Shown in pieces: positions 56,655 through 64,000 of a stretch of DNA of 64,000 bases. The notes beneath the pieces were generated by a model. The model was not told the origin of the DNA. It was given only the letters and a program-made list of their open reading frames with translations, and searched no databases. The stretch's first letter is position 1. The number at the start of each line of letters is the position of its first letter. The position numbers were made by a program, and so were the translations under genes. Source of the stretch: Diplodia intermedia (taxonomy: Eukaryota; Ascomycota; Dothideomycetes; Botryosphaeriales; Botryosphaeriaceae). The stretch spans positions 310,001-374,000 of the forward strand of contig JAKEKT010000013.1 in the NCBI GenBank assembly GCA_021495925.1, in the 5' to 3' direction.

Positions 56655-57449
56655 TCAATTTTCTTCAGACGCTTCGCGAATCCTCTTCAAAGCCTTTTGG
56701 ACCAGCCCCGTATCTTCCATGTTCCTTGGTCTCAAGCCCCTGTAAAGCTCCACATACCATCTCGCTGGGTTTTTGATATGCCTGAGCACGCTAAGGCATT
56801 TTGGCGTTTTGTTTCCCATTAACTTATAGTGTTGTATCGCAGCATCGACAAGTTGTTCCAGATGGCCCGAGGAATGGTTGATCTGTAGTGTAAATGTGAT
56901 ATCTTCAAGGTTTTCGAAAAGCTCCACTAGGTGTGAGGAGAATAGAAGTACCTCGAACGTGGCTTCGTAAGGGTCCGATGCATCTGAGTACTCTGCTGAT
57001 ATTCTTTTTACATTCTTCCTCTTTTCTTTCGGCATTTGGGGAATGATATTAAATATGATCCACGTTGGGATGGAGCCGCCGAGGGGAAAAGCGTTCTTCG
57101 ATTGCTTTAACTTGCCGAGGTAGATATGGGAGTAGAGAAATCCTTCTAGGCTGCCGTCACTCTTCACGCAGTCGTTTTGGACGTACTTCCAGCAATCTTG
57201 CCGAGCTAGCTGAGGTTCCGTCGTCGATGCACTCATTTCGAGAGGGGGGGTGGGGACGCTTGTTGGGTAGGATGACACATAGTATTCGTATATCATAAGC
57301 CTGATCTCGATGGGAAGTCGAATGTACCACAACGGCGCTTGGGATCGAGAGAGATTCTGCCGCGCTGTTGTTGAGTCAGGATGGAGGGTTCCCTGTGCGG
57401 AAACCTGTCGGTCTTGGTGCGCCGGAGGCGCGGGCTTTTGGTCCATCAT
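56655..57449 (-). CDS. F-box/2EXR-like fungal protein
   Basis: Single exon, 264 residues. After a disordered N-terminus comes PLWYIRLPIEIRLMIYEYYVSSYP, the LPxEIRxxIYxY motif of F-box-like/2EXR proteins. Scattered helical segments follow (VLLFSSHLVELFENLEDITFTLQI, LEQLVDAAIQHYKLM, GLVQKALKRIREASEEN). Probably a protein-interaction factor. No intron needed; the start could be either of two adjacent ATGs. Confidence 0.75.
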   Translation of the reverse strand: MMDQKPAPPAHQDRQVSAQGTLHPDSTTARQNLSRSQAPLWYIRLPIEIRLMIYEYYVSSYPTSVPTPPLEMSASTTEPQLARQDCWKYVQNDCVKSDGSLEGFLYSHIYLGKLKQSKNAFPLGGSIPTWIIFNIIPQMPKEKRKNVKRISAEYSDASDPYEATFEVLLFSSHLVELFENLEDITFTLQINHSSGHLEQLVDAAIQHYKLMGNKTPKCLSVLRHIKNPARWYVELYRGLRPRNMEDTGLVQKALKRIREASEEN

Positions 57450-57996
57450 CCGTATTGTGCGCTTGCTGTGGCAACGTAGTAGATTTTTGGGCTGGCGGTC
57501 GTTTGCCTTTTAATGACGTTTATGGGCAAAATTACTATACTGATCCATTCCTCCGGCTGATGTTCCGTGGTTGAACATAAAATTCTCACAGGGGTCTCTT
57601 CGCTACCGGCACAGCCAATTTCCAGGACTAAAGACGAGTCATCCTTCCCTCTCAGCTTCCCTTCCACAGTATTGCACTCTCATCGATGATCGAACTTACA
57701 AGAAATGTGTAAGTCAGCCAGTGGAAGCTGTGTTCATAGAATGGTAAGCAAATGGTCCCGCTGTCATCCTAAAGCTACAGGCCGACCACTACCGCAGCTC
57801 CCGTCTTAAATTCGTGTTGTCGAGTAGGCACGGTACCAAATTACAATGTAGATCATGTGAGGGCTCGGACTAAGTGCGCACAGCAGGCTATATAGAAATT
57901 ATGACAAGCAAGCGGACCGGATTACCACTGTCTAGGTCTAACGGATGGTTTCTGTTACATAATCCGCTTCCTCACTGAACATTGAGGTGTTTCAAT
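57450..57996. other. No gene supported
   Basis: Intergenic between the F-box-like gene's start and the HET gene's stop. Nothing seen. Confidence 0.4.
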
Positions 57997-60900
57997 TCAC
58001 CGCAACCCAATCGTTTGGTGAGGATCTTGGGCGGCATCTACCCACTTGACCAATGGCACGTATCCCAGCGCTATGCGATATGCCAGGCCGTTAGGATAAC
58101 GCCCGATCAACATCGCATTGACGACAGGTATCGGAAGCATTGGTTTTCCTTTGTTATCCGTAAAAGTAATTTCCTGACCCCTTCGAGAAAAAAGGTCGGC
58201 AACATTCTCAGCCTCGGGCGAGAACAGACAGGCTATATTCTGCCTGTGTTTTTCCAGACTCCACGCGGATAGACAGAGGGGTATGAATTCAACTCTCCTC
58301 ATACCCTCGTTTTTACGAGGCAACTGCAGGACTTGTTTTGCGAAAGCAGGCTTATTCTGAATGTCAAGCCAGCCGCATCGCTCACTCCGATCATTCCAGA
58401 GGGTGAGGAGGTGGGTATCGAAGCCTGGACGTGGTTTCCGCAATTCAAGAGAGATTGTAAAGTTTGCAGACTGTGTCCTGGTCCAGATGACTTTGCTGAC
58501 GGCATCTGGGAGCGATTGTAGGTTTGCTGCCTGATGGTAAAGTGCAGCTGTCGGAGCCAAAACCTCGTCCATAAAAGTGTGGTAGTCAGGCCATTTGCCT
58601 GCCAATAACTTTTCCAGGCATTCGATTGCTGTCTCACCATTCTCAGTCGGTGGGAAATCGGCTTGAAAACAACCCATTTTCCACGCCAAAAGCATCCACC
58701 TCATGTCACTGAGACGGGGGTCAGCGACCAATTTTCGCTGCCCGAGGCCAATAGGCAAAAGTCTCGCAGTGCCTCTTTCCGCGTCGTAGTGAAACCATCT
58801 GTTGAACGGTCCTATGAGATAGTCCTGCGCTGACGTAGCAAGGCGTGGGGAGGACTCGTCACATCCCCATGACCATGATGGAATGGCCATCTCATGATGT
58901 TCCCTGTAATTCTCCGAGAACCCAGATCGCCAAAGCAATGCTGCGTCAAAATTGTCGATCGGCAGGCCAAAAAGAAGATCTTCCGGGTTGTCATAAATCC
59001 TGTTCATGATACCCTGTTGGGCAAAAAGCACAGCCGACTGCACTTAATGCAGAACTCGGTAAACCTCCCTTATATTCCAACACACCCCCTCACCTTTGGC
59101 GAAGAATGAGGCGAAGGTGGACCCGTAGACCCTCCCCTCTGTCGTGGTAAATTCTTCACAGATCAAGCATTTCTCGCTTGCTGAGGTTCGAACACACGAC
59201 CTGACTAATGGCACTTGACCGATTCGATAGTACTCTGGCCGATTTGCCGTATTGGTGAGGTGGGAGGCTAGGGGGGCTACCATTGCACTAATTAGCGCGC
59301 CCGGGCTCATAACTGTTGGGTAAAAAGCACAGCCGACTGCACTTAATGTAGAACTCGGTAAACCTCCCTTATATTCCAACATACCCTCGAACGCACAAAG
59401 TTTGTCGTCTCGATTAGTAAGGTTGCGGCGGGTATACTCGTTGAAGTGATGAGAGAACTTCATCCAACGACTATCACCATCATCCCCAAACAGCATGTCC
59501 GGCGGGGCCAACAAATTCGCAGACGTGTTTGGCTCCACCTCGCTCCACTCCTCGCCAAAGGCATTCTCTCGAATCACAAGATTCTGGCATTGGAACCAAA
59601 CCTCATGTGCCATCAGGTACAGCTTCCGGGATGGCAAAATCCATTCTTGGTACGTCCATCCCCTCTCAAACCACTTCGTCTGTTCTATCCCCATCGAGAA
59701 CTCATCTCGGTCTTTTTGCACCAACCACACGCCGTGCACGCCAAGATGCCGTTGTTCTGGCCGGTCCACGGAGATGCCCGGGACTCGATCCGCCATGCTC
59801 CTGCTGGCGGCGACGACCATGACGAAGGCAGAAGCCGTGTAGATCGTCGTCATCGCTCCGATCTGCTGCGCCTTGTCTTCCGGCGAGTCCTGGACGATGC
59901 ACAGAAGATCCACCCACAGATACCTTTCCTCGAGACTTCGGCACGCTGTGATCGCATCGCGAATTGTCGGGGGGAGCGATGGAGTGTCCAGGGCTCCCGG
60001 ATGCTTGAAGGCATCAACGGTCCGTTTTGTGAGCATCGAGTCGGCGAAGCGGGATGGGTCTCCCCAGACGTAGCTGAGGGCGACGAAACGTGGCGGTTGA
60101 CGGAGGGCCACGATGCACCACTGGTCTGTGTCGACGAGACGGAAGTCGGCGGGGAAGCGGAGGTCGGCTTGCGGTTCGCAGAGATGGTATATGCGGCAGT
60201 GGCGGATCCATCCTTTGACTCGGCCCCAGTCGATGCGTGCGGTGACTATTGGTAGGGCGGCGGCATGGACTGTGTTGACGTGCCGAGAGGCATTCAGGAA
60301 GTCGGCCGAGAGTTTTGTTGTAGCTTTGTCGGATTGTTTTCCTTGGGACCAAGGTGCGTTGGCCAATATCGTCTCCCAGGAGGTGATCCTACTTCCAAGC
60401 AGAGGTGAGACGTACTTCGAAGCTGGATCTTCGACTGGGACTGAGAATGGTATCACGAAGTCGGCATCTCTGTCTCTTGGATGTTCAATGCTTTCCCAGT
60501 CTCCCCAAGCTTCTACCATGAGCTCAATCCGGTTCATTGGTGTATCAGCTCCGCTGTCAATGACAAAGAGCCCAATAGTCTTGAGCGACACCTCAATCTC
60601 ATCCATCTCAAGCGCAGCATCCTGGATAGCACGCTCGCATGTCCTGATGACGAAAGAGCAAAGACTGCATGTCTGTCGTGCGACACGTTTCTCAATCTCA
60701 CCGGCCATGCCAAAACGCAGGTATAGTTTATTTGCACACCAGGAAAACGCAACGGAATTGCATGAAAACAGGTGTCGAAGACGTAGATGCGAGCAAAAAT
60801 CGCAGAGCGATGGCTCTGAGAATGTTTTGACGTGACTGTCGCATGGGCAGGGTTCGTGGAAGAGTGTCTCATAGGCCTTCAATGGTAAAGGGGCCCTTCC

Positions 60901-61077
60901 ACCGTCGGGTCTCCGTAAAAGCCTGCAATGTGAACATGCCCGCGCACATGCATCACTACATCCGCTGTTGGTATTCTCAAAGCCGTCAGCTCCTCTATTC
61001 ACTTCTTCTTGGCATTGCTCTTGGTAGTTTCGGTCGCTTGGGACGGCAGGAGATCGATTTGTTGATGTGCAATCCAT
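57997..61077 (-). CDS. HET domain protein B with duplicated intron
   Basis: Read leftwards: exons 61077-59385, 59312-59086, 59013-57997, 2937 nt, 978 residues. The N-terminus is Cys-rich (CARACSHCRLLRR; QTCSLCSFVIRTCE). HET domain: FVALSYVWGDPS, LPPTIRDAITACRSL, YLWVDLLCIVQDSPEDKAQQIGAMTTIYTASAFVMVVAA, WFERGWTYQEWILPSRKLYL. After a 76-residue middle exon comes GIMNRIYDNPEDLLFGLPIDNFDAALLW, as expected after the HET domain. The second intron (59014-59085, phase 0) is required because it holds an in-frame TAA. The first (59313-59384, phase 1) is optional for frame but has GTATGT...CAACAG ends. The two introns are near-identical 72-mers. Confidence 0.85.
59014..59085 (-). repeat. 72-bp intron-like repeat, copy b
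   Basis: On the gene strand GTGTGTTGGAATATAAG...CTTTTTGCCCAACAG. It differs from the copy at 59313-59384 at three of 72 positions, and similarity stops at the splice-site boundaries. Confidence 0.85.
59313..59384 (-). repeat. 72-bp intron-like repeat, copy a
   Basis: On the gene strand GTATGTTGGAATATAAG...CTTTTTACCCAACAG, with canonical GTATGT donor. All three differences from copy b are C-to-T on the + strand within CpA, the context used by repeat-induced point mutation. Confidence 0.85.
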
Positions 61078-62229
61078 GGCGTCGGAGGAATGGAAGAGAT
61101 CAGATAAAATGGTGAGACAGTAATAGTGGTGATGGGGAGCATTTGGGGCATTCTTTCGGGGTGGGATGTGGTGTTGCTGTGCCGCAATGACACGTCACCA
61201 TCGTGTGTTCCCCAGGCAGCAGCGGGGCAAGGCCCCCACTACGTTCCAGATCTGCCTCGCTTTATTTCTGCGCCACACCACAGCAGGCCACAAATTGACT
61301 GAGCGTGCCGGTATCTGCCTCACAAAGCTGTGGCAATATTGAGATTTAAATTCAACAACCCACCGCTGTACCAAGAGTGGTAACGTTGTCAATGTTGAGT
61401 CCATCACTTAGTCACAAGCCTCGGGTTAGTGCGATCCCGTCCAAGATGCTCTGATGCATGCAAGAAACACTGCCGATGTTTCGGGGCGTGGATGACGTAT
61501 TGAGTGTAGAATCTGGTACCAGCCGAATGTTCAGTATCTTATTCTGTTATTACCATAAGCCCCGCAGAAGGCTGTGGCTATGGAAGGCTTCGCACTAACT
61601 GAGGTAGTCTGGCCTGAATACGCAGATAAAGATCAGCCGCCGCAGGCCTGGTCAAATTCAAATATTTGCAGCTCTCGGATCATTATTCTGATCATAATGC
61701 ATGTCTCCACGGAATCAATTGTAGCAATCCTCCTTGTCATTGTTACACTACCACCAACTGTCCTAAATATTGTTGGACTCCTCGCAAACTGCGTTGAATC
61801 CGCAGACGGAAGGTTGTCAGCGGAGTTGAAAAGAAGTAACAAAGGCAATTGCCGACCACCAAATCATGATACTTTGACTTTCAATTCTTCAAAGTCCTGA
61901 AGACCTAAGAGCGCTCGTTCCTACAATGAGCGAGACATCGTTCGGTCAGATTCACATCGGGGTTTACATGATTTTACGCCATGACCTACCTTATCTCCAC
62001 TACTGCCCGCCAACCTACCTTTGCATCCAGCGTAAGTACGTATTTACTACCATCTGATCCAACATATTGCTGTTACCGCCATCTCCAGCCCCACTAGTGA
62101 CACTGACAGCAGAAAGGTCCCCGCAGAGCTCCGCACCCTTACCTAATCGACGCGGCAGCCAGCACGCTGTGGGAGACTACGGGTGTCGATGGACCGGCTG
62201 ACTGATTGGCGGGCCCTGCGGCAAAGAGA
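61078..62229. other. No gene clearly supported
   Basis: One frame at 61574-61900 (108 codons) has a single TM-like stretch (SIVAILLVIVTLPPTVLNIVGLL). It could be a small membrane protein, but there is no second line of support. Confidence 0.3.
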
Positions 62230-63702
62230 CTAAACTGGATTTTGGGGGGTGGGGGTGGGGAAGGGGAAAGCCGCCCTTTCCCTCTCCAGCCTCGCCCGCG
62301 CCACCTCGTCGCTATCCTCCCGCCAAACCCTCAACTTCACCTCGACCTCCAACCACTTACATTCTTCCATCACCGCCCTAGCCGCCTCCGGCGCATCCCA
62401 CGCCTTCCACCCACACACAGGCACACACGCGTCGCAGAACGCACTCCCCTGATAATCCTCCTCTTCCACACAAAAGCGACGCAGCGCCGGCAACAGCGGG
62501 CCGTCACCACCACCCCCACCGCACGCGCCACGCACGACGTCAACGATCCACCCGTCATCGACGCCGTCCGTGTAGGCCTCGAGCTCGTAAACGCGGCACT
62601 GCGACAGCCGCGAGTGCGGGGGGACGGGGGGCAGCGTGCGCCTGACGGCGGCGGTGTGGGGGTCGAAGCGGATGCGCAGCGACGCGAGCGACGGCGGGAG
62701 CAGGGCGCAGATGTCGGGCCGGCGCCGCTCGTAGGGGGCGAAGAAGCATTTGGCGTCGACGGCGACGCTGTGCAGGCGCTGGAAGCCGTGCAGGTCGAGC
62801 CGCGTGCCGTCGTGGCCGGCGGGCCAGACGAGGGTGTCGAGGGAGGCGATTGAGAGCGTTTCGAGCGAGGCAAGGAGGGGGGAGAGGGCGTGCGTGAGGT
62901 GGGTGGGCGAGTAGGGCGTTTGCATGGCGGGCATGTATGTTCCTGCGCAGGGCGTGGCGGGGTCGGCGGAGAGGGTGCCGGGTTCGTGGATGGTGAGGTT
63001 CTTGACGGAGGCTGCGGCGGTGAGGATCTCGTGCAGGGACTGGTAGTCGTAGGGTGTTTGGAGAGTGAGGTCAAGCACTGGCTTTTGTCGGCGCGGGAGG
63101 TAGGCGAGGGAGGAGGATGGCTTTGGTTGGGCCTGGTGACGGCCTTCGAGAAGGACAGTCTCTACCGGCGTCAGGCACAGGAAGCGTGCCAAGTCGGCGG
63201 AGGAGATGGCGAGCCACAGCTTCAACTCTTGGAGATGCGATAGGCGGGATACGTCCCAGGAGGCGGGGTCGGATTGCTTGTAGTCGTCGTCCCAGAAGAT
63301 TGGACCGGTGCGTATGATGGGTGTGCGGGGGCTTGGGTAGAGGCTGGATAGATAGAGCTTGCGTGTGCCCTCGACGGAGTTCATGAACTGAACCATCTCC
63401 CGGCGTCGCATCACGTCTTGGTCAACGTTCCACCGAACGGTTAGGTCGTGGATGTGAGACATCCACTGCAAGTCTTTTCTTTTATCTGTCTGGTTGATAA
63501 CCCGCAGCAATCGTTGAGGGTAGGGATGGTCAAGCTTGAAATCAGAGATGTTCAGCGCGACAGTGTGATAAAGCAACTCGGATGCGAATTTGCAGAGCGA
63601 GGGGCAGGTCAGGGCCAGAGCGCGAAGCGTTGGGCGGTCGTCCTTGAGACTTGAGACAATCAGACGGAGCAGGCGCTCGTTTAGTTCAGTGAATCGTGCC
63701 AT
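62230..63702 (-). CDS. F-box protein with leucine-rich-like C-terminal domain
   Basis: Single exon, ATG 63702, 490 residues. The F-box lies at about residues 5-50: LNERLLRLIVSSLKDDRPTL, ALALTCPSLCKFASELLYHTV. Irregular repeats follow, with leucines spaced as in fungal F-box/LRR proteins (LSHLQELKLWLAISSADLARFL, LASLETLSIASLDTLVW, LPPSLASLRIRFDPH). It likely acts as a substrate adaptor for SCF ubiquitin ligase. The C-terminus is rich in Glu/Arg and ends with a Pro/Thr run. Confidence 0.82.
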   Translation of the reverse strand: MARFTELNERLLRLIVSSLKDDRPTLRALALTCPSLCKFASELLYHTVALNISDFKLDHPYPQRLLRVINQTDKRKDLQWMSHIHDLTVRWNVDQDVMRRREMVQFMNSVEGTRKLYLSSLYPSPRTPIIRTGPIFWDDDYKQSDPASWDVSRLSHLQELKLWLAISSADLARFLCLTPVETVLLEGRHQAQPKPSSSLAYLPRRQKPVLDLTLQTPYDYQSLHEILTAAASVKNLTIHEPGTLSADPATPCAGTYMPAMQTPYSPTHLTHALSPLLASLETLSIASLDTLVWPAGHDGTRLDLHGFQRLHSVAVDAKCFFAPYERRRPDICALLPPSLASLRIRFDPHTAAVRRTLPPVPPHSRLSQCRVYELEAYTDGVDDGWIVDVVRGACGGGGGDGPLLPALRRFCVEEEDYQGSAFCDACVPVCGWKAWDAPEAARAVMEECKWLEVEVKLRVWREDSDEVARARLERERAAFPFPTPTPQNPV

Positions 63703-63845
63703 GATTGAGCTATTGGTGATTTGTGTGGTGGGACGTATTGGCAGAGAATGGGGGGGTGGCTTGGTTTAAATGCAGTGTGATCAAGGTTTAGGCAGCTGTG
63801 TCGGTAGCCTAATGCGGTTACCGAGACGCCTGGCCTGTCATGAAG

Positions 63846-63905
63846 GATCGTGTCAGCATCTCAGCAACAGCCGCATGAGGCACTTGCCAAGATGCTGACA
63901 CGATC
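63846..63905. promoter_or_regulatory. Perfect 16-bp inverted repeat upstream of the F-box gene
   Basis: GATCGTGTCAGCATCT (63846-63861) and its exact reverse complement (63890-63905) are separated by 28 bases, about 144 bp upstream of the F-box start. It could be a paired factor site or hairpin. 63703-64000 has no other feature. Confidence 0.55.
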
Positions 63906-64000
63906 TGTCCACCACTCAAGCTACCGTGAATAGTACAGCGGGCGCAGCGGCATTTCACGTGGAATCTCCGAGGACCAACATCCGCTTCGGGTTTCTATTA

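Noticed and set aside
59446..60255. 269-codon + frame over the second HET gene
   Set aside because: Antisense shadow; the reverse strand contains the HET motifs.
61574..61900. 108-codon frame with one TM segment
   Set aside because: Single hydrophobic stretch only, no conserved pattern or splice evidence; kept as a note, not as a gene.

Overview
The window is nuclear DNA of a filamentous ascomycete (Pezizomycotina). Genes carry short 42-82 bp spliceosomal introns with GTANGT donors and YAG acceptors, and the families present are typical of that group: HET domain, DUF3433, DUF6536, a cellular RNA-dependent RNA polymerase, fungal PD-(D/E)XK-like proteins, F-box proteins and a zygote-specific-type secreted protein. 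I cannot name the species. No rRNA, tRNA, CRISPR array or bacterial-type operon was seen. About 24 genes are supported; for most of them I resolved introns so that exon lengths add up to a whole number of codons. Layout, left to right. 0-13 kb: the 3' part of an ethylene-forming-enzyme-like dioxygenase, a broken unrecognised gene, a kinase-like/helical-repeat gene, a five-exon DUF6536 membrane protein, an NmrA-like relic, an orphan DUF6536 3' end, a multi-pass membrane gene, an orphan DUF3433 3' end and a small secreted Cys-rich protein. 13-25 kb: an unknown three-exon gene, an IFI6/IFI27-type small hydrophobic protein, a minimal RNase III domain with degenerate active site, and two convergent paralogous dynamin-like GTPases. 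26-36 kb: a DUF3433 membrane protein, an MGTRHL-type conserved protein, a PD-(D/E)XK-like gene whose first intron holds a MITE, and a HET protein. 36-41 kb: a gene-poor, repeat-rich stretch with a small membrane gene, a solo LTR nested in a MITE, a 55-bp tandem array and a second nuclease-like gene. 42-53 kb: a kinase-like paralogue of the 2.5 kb gene, a small unknown gene, a P-loop ATPase/kinase, and, divergent from it, a four-exon gene encoding an RNA-dependent RNA polymerase joined to a UPF1/ZNFX1-type SF1 helicase (1755 residues). 53-64 kb: a Cys-rich small protein, GT-rich minisatellite, an F-box/2EXR-like gene, a second HET gene containing two near-identical 72-bp introns, and an F-box gene. 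Functionally, the window looks like accessory genome rich in recognition and RNA-silencing parts: HET proteins (allorecognition and cell death), dynamin/Mx-like GTPases, an IFI27-like protein, an RNase III-fold protein and a one-piece RdRP-helicase. The strongest novelty candidates are the RdRP-helicase fusion, the duplicated 72-bp intron (introner-like), and the nested and intronic MITE copies. That these genes act together is inference; no shared regulation is visible.
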